Origin: Aquilaria yunnanensis
Lineage: Eukaryota > Streptophyta > Magnoliopsida > Malvales > Thymelaeaceae
Reading direction: 5' to 3'
Length of the DNA: 64,000 nt
Assembly (NCBI GenBank): GCA_039654915.1
Contig: CM077594.1
Location: 48,623,001 to 48,687,000 of the forward strand
Under the pieces are notes generated by a model, which saw only the letters and a list, made by a program, of their open reading frames with translations, did not search any database and was not told where the DNA came from. Position numbers and translations under genes: made by a program. Below are positions 36,448 to 46,199 of this stretch, piece by piece (the first letter of the stretch is position 1; each line of letters opens with the position of its first letter).

Positions 36448-38606
36448 ACTCCCCCCTCCTTAGAAGGATTCGTCCACGAATCTGCATGTTCAAACAAAGA
36501 TAAATCAGAAACATTAAAAGTAGTACTCACATTGTACTCACCCGGCAAGTCTAGCATGTATGCATTGTCATTGATCTTTTTAATGACTTGGAATGGACCA
36601 TCTCCTCTTGGATGAAGCTTAGTCCTTCTTACAGCTGGAAATCTTTCTTTTCTCATGTGTAACCAAACCCAATCTCCAGGCTCAAACACAACTCTCCTTC
36701 GGCCTTGATTGGCTTTTTTAGCAACTTGTTGATTTTTGAGTTCAATTTGTTGCTTAACCTTCTCATGCAACCTCTTGATGCTCTCGGCCTTCTTACTACC
36801 ATCCAAACTAGATACCTCATGAGTAGGTAATGGTAAAAGATCCAATGGAGTTAAAGGATTAAAACCATAAACAATCTCAAAAGGTGACAAATTAGTAGTA
36901 GAATGCATGGATCTATTATAAGCAAATTCTACATGAGGCAAACAATCTTCCCAAGCTTTCAAATTTTTACCAATGATAGCCCTAAGCATGGAACCTAAAG
37001 TCCTATTAGTTACCTCAGTTTGCCCATCAGTTTGTGGGTGACAGGATGTAGAAAACAAAAGCTTAGTTCCTAACTTACCCCACAAAGTCCTCCAAAAGTG
37101 GCTTAGAAACTTAGTATCTCTATCCGAAACTATTGTTCTAGGAACACCATGAAGTCTAACAATTTCTTTGAAAAACAATTTAGCCACATGAATAGCATCA
37201 TCAGTCTTATTGCATGGAATAAAATGAGCCATCTTAGAAAACCTATCAACTACAACAAAGATAGAGTCACGGTTTCCTTTAGTCCTAGGCAATCCAACAA
37301 TGAAGTCCATAGAAATATCTACCCATGGATGACTAGGTGTAGGAAGTGGTGTGTATAACCCATGTGATGTGTGAGTGGATTTTGCCTTCCTACATGCAAT
37401 GCATTGCTCACATACCTTCTTCACATCCTTTACCATATTCGGCCAATGGTAATGTTCCTTCAAAGTATGCAAAGTCTTGGCTTGTCCAAAGTGTCCCATA
37501 AGTCCTCCACAATGAGCTTCCTTTGTGAGCAATTCCCTCAAAGATGTCTTTGGTATGCACAACCTGTTTTCTTTGAAAAGAAAACCATTAACTTGGTAGA
37601 ACTTCTCAAAAGCAAACTTAGAACACTTAGAATAAACCTCACCGAAATCATCATCACTAGCATATAAATCCTTCAAGTGTTCAAAACCCAAGACTTTTGC
37701 ATCTAAAGCCGAAAGTAAAGCATACCTTCTTGAAAGTGCATCCGCCACTATATTATCCTTACCTTGCTTGTATTTGATAACATATGGGAATGACTCAATA
37801 AACTCTACCCATTTAGCATGCCTTCTATTCAACTTACCTTGCCCACTAAGAAACTTAAGGGCTTGGTGATCAGTGTGAATCACAAACTCTCTTGGCCACA
37901 AATAATGTTGCCAAGTCTCCAAAGCTCTTACCAAAGCATAGAGCTCCTTGTCATATGTGGGATAGTTCAAGCTAGCACCATTCAACTTCTCACTAAAGTA
38001 TGCAATGGGGCGGCCTCCTTGCATCAATACAGCTCCAATGCCTATACCTGAAGCATCACACTCAACTTCAAAAGTATTAGCAAAGTTAGGCAAAGCTAAA
38101 AGTGGTGCATGGCATAACTTTTCCTTTAACGACCCGAAAGCATCTTCTTGAGCTTTTCCCCACTTAAATCCCACATTCTTCTTTATAACTTTAGTTAGAG
38201 GTGCAGCTATGGTAGAAAAATTTCTAACAAACCTCCTATAGAAGCTAGCTAACCCATGGAAAGATCTTACCTCAGTGATGGATGTTGGCGTCGGCCATTC
38301 TTGTATGGCTCTCACCTTCTCTTGATCTACCTCAATTCCATGTGAACTCACGACAAATCCAAGGAAAACAACTTTGTCAACACAAAAAGAGCACTTCTTT
38401 AAGTTAGCATACAACTTTTGTCCTCTTAAAGTGCTTAGTACTTGTGTGAGGTGTCCAACATGTTCTTCTAAGTTCTTGCTATATACTAGGATATCATCAA
38501 AGTACACAACAACAAACTTTCCAATGAAGTCACGCAAGACATGATTCATAAGTCTCATGAAAGTACTAGGAGCATTAGTTAATCCAAAAGGCATAACTAA
38601 CCATTC
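36159..38606 (-). CDS. pol: Gypsy pol, downstream part: RT end, RNase H, integrase
   Basis: This is the continuation of the gag-pol frame after the TAA at 38,607-38,609; its first internal Met is at 38,594. In order it has the end of RT with [12 protein letters not shown] (about residues 28-39 from that Met); RNase H with the acidic motifs VECDAS, YDKELYA, HTDHQAL and ADALSRR; the integrase zinc finger ending CEQCIACRK; the catalytic core with VDISMDF, VSDRDT and [11 protein letters not shown] (D, D, E all present); and the C-terminal GPF-type segment ([14 protein letters not shown]). The last ~96 codons, starting at [12 protein letters not shown], cross the polypurine tract and enter the 3' LTR. 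No classical chromodomain was recognised. A basic tail, [14 protein letters not shown], is kept in related LTRs. It depends on readthrough or a helper because of the upstream stop. Confidence 0.93.
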   Translation of the reverse strand, partial: EWLVMPFGLTNAPSTFMRLMNHVLRDFIGKFVVVYFDDILVYSKNLEEHVGHLTQVLSTLRGQKLYANLKKCSFCVDKVVFLGFVVSSHGIEVDQEKVRAIQEWPTPTSITEVRSFHGLASFYRRFVRNFSTIAAPLTKVIKKNVGFKWGKAQEDAFGSLKEKLCHAPLLALPNFANTFEVECDASGIGIGAVLMQGGRPIAYFSEKLNGASLNYPTYDKELYALVRALETWQHYLWPREFVIHTDHQALKFLSGQGKLNRRHAKWVEFIESFPYVIKYKQGKDNIVADALSRRYALLSALDAKVLGFEHLKDLYASDDDFGEVYSKCSKFAFEKFYQVNGFLFKENRLCIPKTSLRELLTKEAHCGGLMGHFGQAKTLHTLKEHYHWPNMVKDVKKVCEQCIACRKAKSTHTSHGLYTPLPTPSHPWVDISMDFIVGLPRTKGNRDSIFVVVDRFSKMAHFIPCNKTDDAIHVAKLFFKEIVRLHGVPRTIVSDRDTKFLSHFWRTLWGKLGTKLLFSTSCHPQTDGQTEVTNRTLGSMLRAIIGKNLKAWEDCLPHVEFAYNRSMHSTTNLSPFEIVYGFNPLTPLDLLPLPTHEVSSLDGSKKAESIKRLHEKVKQQIELKNQQVAKKANQGRRRVVFEPGDWVWLHMRKERFPAVRRTKLHPRGDGPFQVIKKINDNAYMLDLPGEYNVSTTFNVSDLSLFEHADSWTNPSKEGGVDMIKEGTHGEGKDPLKVSSGPMTRKKAKELSSALQGFVSSFFMENGHGTSQGAAGTFKTPYGDDGYAWYSVLECLDKPQNKDTKDTTQSAPFEPP
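36448..36463 (-). other. Polypurine tract of the young gypsy element
   Basis: The - strand reads AAGGAGGGGGGAGT directly before the 3' LTR (TGATATGATC). It also encodes Lys-Glu-Gly-Gly-Val of the polyprotein, so it does two jobs. Confidence 0.88.
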
Positions 38607-40925
38607 TTAAAGTCCAAACTTTGTTTTGAAAGCAGTTTTCCATTCATCCCCTTCCCTCATCCTAATTTGATGGTACCCACTTTTTAAATCAATCTTTGAA
38701 AATAAAGTAGAACCATGCAACTCATCAAGCATATCATCAAGTCTAGGAATAGGATGTCTATACTTTACAGTGATCTTGTTGACAGGCCTACAATCCATGC
38801 ACATGCGCCATGAACCATCCTCCTTTGGCACCAAAAGTACAGGTACGGCACAAGGACTCAAACTTTCCCTCACAAGGCCTTTGTCCAACAACTCCTTTAC
38901 TTGCTTCTCAATCTCCTTAGTCTCCTCGGGATTGGTTCTATAAGCTGGCCGATTTGGAATTGGTGTTCCCGGGACTAGGTCTATTTGATGCTCAATGCCT
39001 CTAATTGGAGGCAAACCTTTCGGATCTTCAGGGAAAACATCTTCAAAGTCCTGCAACAAAGACACAACAACACTAGGAAGATGTGTTAGATCATTGACAA
39101 CAAGTAAAGATTCTTTGTAAATTAAAAGAAGCACTGGTCTTTGTGCTTGAATGGCTTTCCTCACATCACTCATTTTAGCAATATAGCACTCTTTTTTGCC
39201 ACTCAACTTCCTCTCATTCTTTTCTCTCGGGAACTCTCCACTCTTCTTCCCCTCATGGTCACTCATCTCACTTGATCTCTCATTTTGTCTCTCGGCTTTC
39301 CCCTCTTCACTCTTGCCCTCAACTTTCCCCTCATTTATTTTTCTCTCAACCTTACTTTGAAGTTTCCTTTGATCCTCCAAAACTTGTTGTGGTGAAAGTG
39401 GACTAAGTGTGACCGGCCTTCCTTCATGGACAAATGAGTACAAGTTTTTCTCTCCATCATGTGTGACTTTCTTATCAAATTGCCACGGCCTTCCAAGCAA
39501 AATATGGCAAGCATGCATAGGAACAACATCACAAAGAATTTCATCATGGTAAGTACCAATTTTGAATTTAACCGAAACTTGCTTTACCACTTTTACCTCC
39601 CCGGCATCATTCAACCATTGAAGCCTATATGGTTGTGGGTGCTTTTGAATTGGAAGCTTCAACTTCTCCACCATGGTTGAACTTGCTACATTGGTGCAAC
39701 TTCCTCCATCAACAATGAGGCTGCACACTTGATCTTTGATTCGGCATCTAGTGTGGAATATGCACTCCCTTTGATTGGCCTCCTCCTTGGTTTGTACACT
39801 TAGAGCTCTCCTAGCAACAAAAGCAAAGTCACCTTCCTCGGGCTCAAGTGTATTTTGCTCATCATCCTCCAAAGGTGGTGTATCCTCCACGGCATCCTCC
39901 TCCTCGGATGTGATCTCACCATCATCTTTGAGAATCATCACCTTTTTGTTAGGACAATCTCTCATGTAGTGCCCCTTGCCTCTACACTTGAAGCATTCAA
40001 TCTCCCTTGACTTGGGCACATCTTTGGGTGGCACCTTGGGTTTGTCTTGTTGAGGCCGAGACATGCCGCCCTTGGTAGCCTCCACTCTTGGCTTTGGTGC
40101 CTCCTTGCTCCATGTTCCCCTCCATGTGGAACTTCCTCCTTGAGCCATCTTGGATGCCTTAGACCTCTTGATGATTCTTTCGGCCTTAGTGGCATGGTGA
40201 AGCAAATCCTCCATGTTGACATATGGCACCATCTCTACTTTGTTGGCAATTTCATGGTTAAGGCCGTTGATGAATCTAGCAATGGTAGCCTCCTCATCCT
40301 CAATGATATTGGCTCGGCTTAGTGTCATCTCCAAGTCCTTATGATAGTCCTCCACACTCCTTTGGCCTTGCACAAGCCTTTGAAGTTTGAGGTGTTGATC
40401 TCTATAGTAGTAACTTGGAACAAATCTCTTTCTCATCATGGCTTTAAGAGCTCTCCATGTATTGATGGGTTCCTCCTCATTCCTCCTCCTAGAAGTGACA
40501 ACCTGGTTCCACCATACAAGAGCATAATCAGTGAATTCAATAGTAGCCACTTTAACTTTCTTTTCCTCAGAATAGTGATGGCACTCAAACACCATCTCAA
40601 TCTTTTGCTCCCACTCCCAATATGCATCTGGATCACTCCTCCCTTGGAAAGGTGGAATGGTAAGCTTGATGGAGCTTAGATTGTTGTCCTCCCTTGGCTC
40701 CCCCCTCCTTGGAAGCCCATGGTCATGCCAATGCCCTTCTTCCTCCTCGGGCTCTTCTCTCCTTGGACCTCTCCTTGGTTGCAAGATGGGATTTGGTCTC
40801 CTTGGCAACCTCACGTCAATGTCCTCAATCCTCCCAACAAGTCTATTGAGAGTTTCTTGAAGCTCTCTCATGGTTGGCTCATCATTGTTCCTCACATCCA
40901 TCCTCCTATCCTCTTGGCCCTCCAT
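38607..40925 (-). CDS. gag-pol: Gypsy gag, protease and RT N-terminal part
   Basis: I place the start at the Met of MEGQEDRRMDVRNNDEP (40,925); an in-frame Met 33 bases upstream (40,958) is less typical. The gag domain includes LTIPPFQGRSDPDAYWEWE and a Retrotrans_gag-like helical region. A zinc knuckle, CFKCRGKGHYMRDC (CX2CX4HX4C), follows at about residue 315. The aspartic protease shows LIVDGGSCTNVASS (DGGS rather than the usual DSG/DTG, as in many plant gypsy elements). RT begins with QIDLVPGTPIPNRPAYR and reaches FSKIDLKSGYHQIRM before TAA at 38,607-38,609, which sits in frame where the family has a coding codon. Gag forms the particle, protease matures it, and RT copies the RNA. With the next entry this is one polyprotein broken by one nonsense codon. 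Confidence 0.93.
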   Translation of the reverse strand: MEGQEDRRMDVRNNDEPTMRELQETLNRLVGRIEDIDVRLPRRPNPILQPRRGPRREEPEEEEGHWHDHGLPRRGEPREDNNLSSIKLTIPPFQGRSDPDAYWEWEQKIEMVFECHHYSEEKKVKVATIEFTDYALVWWNQVVTSRRRNEEEPINTWRALKAMMRKRFVPSYYYRDQHLKLQRLVQGQRSVEDYHKDLEMTLSRANIIEDEEATIARFINGLNHEIANKVEMVPYVNMEDLLHHATKAERIIKRSKASKMAQGGSSTWRGTWSKEAPKPRVEATKGGMSRPQQDKPKVPPKDVPKSREIECFKCRGKGHYMRDCPNKKVMILKDDGEITSEEEDAVEDTPPLEDDEQNTLEPEEGDFAFVARRALSVQTKEEANQRECIFHTRCRIKDQVCSLIVDGGSCTNVASSTMVEKLKLPIQKHPQPYRLQWLNDAGEVKVVKQVSVKFKIGTYHDEILCDVVPMHACHILLGRPWQFDKKVTHDGEKNLYSFVHEGRPVTLSPLSPQQVLEDQRKLQSKVERKINEGKVEGKSEEGKAERQNERSSEMSDHEGKKSGEFPREKNERKLSGKKECYIAKMSDVRKAIQAQRPVLLLIYKESLLVVNDLTHLPSVVVSLLQDFEDVFPEDPKGLPPIRGIEHQIDLVPGTPIPNRPAYRTNPEETKEIEKQVKELLDKGLVRESLSPCAVPVLLVPKEDGSWRMCMDCRPVNKITVKYRHPIPRLDDMLDELHGSTLFSKIDLKSGYHQIRMREGDEWKTAFKTKFGL

Positions 40926-40958
40926 ACTCCTGAAAATAACAAAGATCCTCACAAGCAC

Positions 40959-41812
40959 TCACCTCACGTGTTTCACTCAAAGATGAACACTCAAACACTC
41001 AATTTGTTAGTGAGATATTGCTATTCAAAGAGTTCTCAAAAGTTCTAAGAAGACTATCCTCAAAGCACACAAGAAAACCTGAATTTTCAAAGAACTATTT
41101 TGACTCCAAAAGAGGTGGGCTAAACAAGCTTTAAAAGACTCTAGGAAGCCCTTGCAATTGATGATCACAAGAACCACAAAGAAAGCTTTTTGGCTTAAAA
41201 CAATGGGATAGGTTTTCGGGCGCAAAAACTTCCAACAATTTTGAGAAAACTCCTTTTCCTTTGCAAGCTCTTTCTTTTGTTCTTTTCTTTTTCTTTCTTT
41301 GTTCTTTTCTCTTTTCTCCTTTTTTTTTTTTGCTTGCTGTTTGATACTAAAACAACTTTCTCCTTCAAGTTCCTTGCTGCCAAAGACAAAAAGTTAGAAT
41401 TCTTTTCGGACAAAACAAGAAACTAGTGAAATTGGCACAATTTGAAGCAACTTTGGTTGTACCGAAACTTCCTGAATTTGGATCCTTCTTTTTTTTTGGT
41501 GTTTTCTTGACTCTAGGATGCTGGAAACAATGAAAACAAGAGAGATTAATATGGCTGGACACGAAACAGAAAGATAAGAATTGAACAAGAAGAAACGAAT
41601 TGAAACCGAGAAATCTAGACAACACGGATTGACTTCTTTTTGTTGTTTTTGTGATTTTCGGACTTGAACAAGGATGGAATAAAAAGAACAGACCTGAAAC
41701 AAGAAGAAAACAGATTAAAACAGAGAATTAAAGCACGAAATTACTGGACAGAATTGAAAGAAAAACGAAGGGAAACAAGAACACAAAGATATGTCCTTCA
41801 ATGGAACTTGTG
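40959..41812 (-). other. Young gypsy element 5' leader
   Basis: About 850 bp between primer site and gag with no convincing gene. A pyrimidine-rich stretch on the + strand (41,270-41,335), A/G-rich in the RNA sense, is the main feature. It is the expected untranslated leader and packaging region. Confidence 0.6.
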
Positions 41813-41824
41813 GCTCTGATACCA
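41813..41824 (-). other. Primer binding site, initiator Met-tRNA type (gypsy)
   Basis: The - strand reads TGGTATCAGAGC two bases inside the 5' LTR, matching the 3' end of initiator Met-tRNA. Confidence 0.93.
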
Positions 41825-41826
41825 AC

Positions 41827-42812
41827 TGATGCGAACCCCTATGGTATAAAGACCATGAAACGCGCCCAAGATGAGATTCAAGCTCCACAAGACATCAAAA
41901 AGACTGGGTTTAAAACCCCCACCCCTAATCAACCTGTGATTAGAAACGAGAAGTATAGAACTCCAAGAACACAAGCACACTTGTGCACCAAGGCAGTCCG
42001 CCAAGAACCAAAGAGAAAACCTCTCCAAAGAGCAATATTATTTCGGCAATAATCTGTATGTTTACATCCAGAATATGTGCCTTTATATAGGCCTAAACTA
42101 GGGTTAAAAGCTAGGCAAAATTCGCAGCCTAAATCCCTTAGGAATCCTAGATACAAAGACATAGGAAATCCTAGTCAAATTAGGACTCTACTTCCTAGTT
42201 TGAACAAGTTTAATAAATGCAGCGTATTCCACTTGCCCAAAACGATTTAAAACTATTCCATAGCCTAAATAACTTCCTAAATAATGTATCTAAATAGGAT
42301 TTGAACGAAAATAAAATATAAATACAAGATTAAACCCGAAAACTCCCAAATAGCCTTTTTGGGTGCATTTTGGGCACTTTAAGGTTCTCTCTTGTATCTT
42401 CAGCTCCAAGCTTGAATCTTTGAGTTCCAATGGCATGAATCTTCATATTAGATGTGGTAATGAAGGTCTGGAAAGTTAGAGCTCAAAAATCCAGCTTGTG
42501 GACACAAAATGCATCAAGAACACTTAAGGTGGCTCAAATGGTGCACTTTGAGTGGTGTCCTTGGTGTCCTTGTTTTGTGGCTTGTCTAAGCACTCCAGAA
42601 CTGAGTACCAAGCATATCCATCATCTCCATATGGTGTCTTGAAAGTTCCAGCAGCTCCTTGTGAAGTTCCATGTCCATTCTCCATGAAGAAACTTGAAAC
42701 AAAGCCTTGTAGTGCACTTGAGAGCTCCTTAGCTTTCTTCCTTGTCATAGGTCCACTAGAAACCTTCAATGGGTCCTTGCCTTCTCCATGTGTGCCTTCC
42801 TTGATCATATCA
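41827..42812 (-). repeat. 5' LTR of the young gypsy element (986 bp)
   Basis: Matches 35,462-36,447 except for one base seen by eye. It carries the same pol C-terminal codons (42,524-42,812), here without an upstream gene. That frame happens to run on into satellite. Confidence 0.96.
42081..42090 (-). promoter_or_regulatory. TATA box of the young gypsy 5' LTR
   Basis: CTATATAAAG on the - strand, conserved in the other LTRs of the family. Transcription would be expected to start about 25-30 bases further on the - strand, near 42,055. Confidence 0.7.
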
Positions 42813-44670
42813 AATGGAAACCTTGACAACTAGTTTTGAATGAAATGGAAACACACAACTAATTTGCTGGGAAATGGAAACATTCACAACTAGTTTAGAA
42901 TGAATGGAAACATTCACAACTTGTTTGGAATGAATTGCAAACATTCACAACAAGTTTGGAATGAAATGGAAACACTCACAACTTATTTGGAAGGAAATGG
43001 AAACATTCGCAACTAGTTTAGAATGAAAAGAAACATTCACAACATGTTTGGAATGAAGTTGAAACATTCACAACTTGTTTGGAATGAAATGGAAACATTC
43101 ACAATTTGTTTGGAATGGATGGAAAATATTAACACCTAGTTTGGAATGAAATGGAAACATTCACAACTTGTTTGGAATGAAATGGAAACATTTACAACTT
43201 GTTTGGAATGAAATGGAAACACTCACAACTTGTTTGAAAGGAAACGAAAACATTCACAACTAGTTTGGAATCATGGGAAATAGTCAGAACTTGTTTGGAA
43301 TGAAATTGAAACATTAACAGCTTGTTTGGAATACAATGGAAACATTCACAACATGTTTGCAATGAAATGAAAACATTAATAGCTAGTTTAGAATGAAATG
43401 GAAACATTCACAACTTGTTTGGAGTGAAATAGAAACATTCACAACCAGTTCTGAATGAAATAGAAACAATCACACCTTTTTCAAAATGAAATGAAAACAT
43501 TCACAACTTGTTTGGAATGAATCGAACCATTCACAGCTTGTTTGAAAAAAAATGCAAACATTCATAACTAGTTCTGAATGAAATGGAAACATTCGCACCT
43601 TTTTTGGAATGAAATGGAAACATTCACATTTAGTTTGGAGCGAATGGAAACATTCACAACTTGTTTGGAATGAAATGGAAACATTCACAACTAGGTTAGA
43701 CTGAAATGGAAGCATTCACAACTAGTTTGTGGTGAATGAAAACATTCACCACTTCTTTGGAAAGAAATGGAGACATTCATATTTGGTTTAGAATGAATGA
43801 AAACAATCACAATATGTTTGGAATGAAATGGAAACATTCCCAACTTGTTTGGAATGAAATAGAAACATTCACAACTAGTTTGGATTGAATTTAAACATTC
43901 TAAACTTGTTTGGAATGAAATGGAAACATTCACAACTAGTTCTGAATGAAATTGAAACATTCACGCCTTGCTCGAAATGAAATGTAAACATTCACAACTT
44001 GTTTAGAATAATATGGAAACATTCACAAATAGTTTAGAATGAAATGGAAACATCAACAACCTGCTTGGAATGAGATGGAAACACTCACAACTAGTTTAGA
44101 TTGAATTTGAAACATTCTCATCTTGTTTGCAATGAAATTGAAACATTCACAACTAGTTTGGAATGAAAAGGAAACATTCACAACCTGTTTGGATTGAAAT
44201 GGAAACATTCATGACTAGATTACAAATGAAATGGAAACCTTACAACTTGTTTGGAATAAAATGGAAACATTCACAACTAGTTCAGAATGAAATGAAAACT
44301 TTCACAACTTGTTTGGAATGAAATGGAAATATTCACAGCTATTTTAGAATGAGATGGAAACATTAACAACTTGTTTAAAACAAAATGGAAACATTCACGA
44401 CTAGATTACGAATGAAATGAAAACATTCAAAACTTGTTTGAAATGAAATGGAAACATTCACAACTAGTTTATAATGAAATGAAAACTTTCACAACTTGTT
44501 TGGAATGAAATGGAAACATTCACAACTAGATTACGAATGAAATGGAAACATTCAAACCTTGTTTGGAATGAAATGGAAACATTTATAAAAAGTTTAGAAT
44601 GAAACGGAAACATTCAGAACTTGTTTGGAGTGAAATGGAAACATTCACATGTAGTTTAGAATGAATTGGA
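42813..44670 (-). repeat. 31-bp satellite array, reverse orientation, block 7
   Basis: Tandem 31-bp monomers in reverse sense. It contains several monomers with ACTAGATTACGAATG (44,215, 44,400, 44,525) spaced by a few monomers, a local higher-order variant. No gene seen. Confidence 0.97.
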
Positions 44671-46199
44671 TGAAGATTTTCAGGATCTCAATAATAACAT
44701 ACTCTTATGTTATTCATTTGTGTATATGCCACATGCATATAAGTTTTCCATACATATTGTCTCAAAAAACAATATCTAGCATGCTATTTGAGTTCAACAT
44801 GAATATAGACATACTTATCCAGTCAAACAAACTTAGCATGCCACTAAGATCATTCATAAAATTTAAATCCTTAGCATGCTACTAAAGCAAGAAAGGATGC
44901 GTACCTTCCTTTTTGATAGTCTTGTGCCGAAAAGGAAAAAGGAAGGACTTGATCTTAGAGATACGCCTTGAGGCTTGAATTGAGATGAAGAATCTCAATG
45001 TAATTCCACCCACAATGCTCTAAGAAAGTGTCTAATATTTCGGCTCTTTAAAGGAATGAAAGGAGGAATTTTTCTCTCAAGAAAAATGGTGCAAATTGAG
45101 TGTAAAATTCGTACCATCAATGGCCAGCCACTAAAGGCTATTTATAGATGACCAAAAGGCACACCTTTACACCAAGAAAGGTGTCCTTTAAGCCAAAGAA
45201 CACTTCCTTTGGCTAAGGGTCATGTATGGTGGCGAAAATACATGTCTTTTAGCCAAGGAACACTTCCTTTGGCCTATAACCACCCATAACTACCTTATGG
45301 GCGAAAATACATGTCTTTTAAGTCAAGGAACACTTCCTTTGGCCTATAACCACCCATAACTACCTTATGGGCGAAAATACATGTCTTTTAAGTCTAAAGG
45401 ACATCACTCTTGGTGCTATAAGCACCCTATGGCCGAATATACATGTCCATTCACCCAAGGAACACTTCCTTTGGATGAAAGGACATGTTCTTTTAGCCAA
45501 GAGTTATTTCTTTTGATGAAGAGACATACCTTTACACAAAAGATGTGTCTCTTGGTGGTTTTGAGCTAAAAACAAGGTGAGCTGGCACAAAGCTAGCTCA
45601 ATATGCTACTTATGCACCATTGAGCTCCTTTGAGCTCCAACCTAGCACCATGAACTAAGGTCCAGCTCCAAGAACTGACCTTGAGCTGGAGTTAGCTGCT
45701 TTCAGCTGAAGTAAACTGAAGTCCAGCTACACTCAGCTACCAAAAGCTGAAGTGAGCTGACTTGAGCTGAAGTCCAGCTACATTCAGCTACCATAAGCTG
45801 AAGTGAGCTGACTTGAGCTTACTTGAGCTAACTTGAGCTGAAGTCCAGCTACATTCAGCTACCATAAGCTGAAGTGAGCTGACTTGAGCTGACTTGAGCT
45901 GAAGTCCAGCTACATTCAGCTACCATAAGCTGAAGTGAGCTGACTTGAGCTGACTTGAGCTAACTTGAGCTGAAGTCCAGCTACATTCAGCTACCATAAG
46001 CTGAAGTGAGCTGACTTGAGCTGACTTGAGCTAACTTGAGCTGAAGTCCAGCTACTTTGAGCTACTTATAGCTGAAGTGAGCTGACTTGAGCTAAGGGGA
46101 GCTACTTCTAGCTGCCTTAGATACCTTTTCAAGCTATAGTTAGCTCAACGAGCTCAAATCCTATCTTAAAAGGATCTTAGTGCGCCAAGAATTCCAACA
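44671..46199 (-). mobile_element. Copia solo LTR (1,529 bp)
   Basis: Related to the LTRs of the 22,275-30,544 element, with the same TGAAGATTTTCAGGATC start and CCAAGAATTCCAACA end. It is flanked by TTGGA (44,666-44,670 and 46,200-46,204). The minus-strand TATA box CTATAAATAG lies at 45,138-45,147. It is longer than its relatives because the AGCT-rich tandem repeat is expanded. No internal domain remains. Confidence 0.95.
45721..46090. repeat. AGCT-rich tandem repeat inside copia LTR
   Basis: GTCCAGCTAC recurs at 45,721, 45,772, 45,843, 45,904, 45,975 and 46,046, spacings of 51, 71, 61, 71 and 71 bp. The spacings differ by multiples of 10 because each unit holds a variable number of a 10-bp sub-repeat (GACTTGAGCT or AACTTGAGCT). 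AGCT therefore recurs every 10 bp in these runs. Confidence 0.9.

Larger units (their letters stand above)
35462..42812 (-). mobile_element. Complete, very young Ty3/gypsy element (CRM-like), 7,351 bp
   Basis: Two 986-bp LTRs bound the element, with the duplication AATGG on each side (35,457-35,461 and 42,813-42,817). By eye the LTRs differ at one base (A at about 35,826 versus C at about 42,191), pointing to a recent insertion. The primer site (41,813-41,824), polypurine tract (36,448-36,463) and the gag-protease-RT-RNase H-integrase order are all present. The polyprotein frame extends into the 3' LTR. Protein features and the LTR overlap recall the CRM clade of plant chromoviruses; this clade call is from memory of the family, not from a tree. 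One in-frame stop in RT is the only coding lesion I found. Confidence 0.95.

Noticed and set aside
36187..36615. Long + strand frames opposite gypsy and copia pol (for example 36,187-36,615, 40,341-40,679 and 26,158-26,343)
   Set aside because: Shadows of the real - strand coding regions.
41270..41335. Pyrimidine-rich low-complexity run as a regulatory element
   Set aside because: It lies in the untranslated leader of the gypsy element. Nothing beyond base composition supports a specific role.
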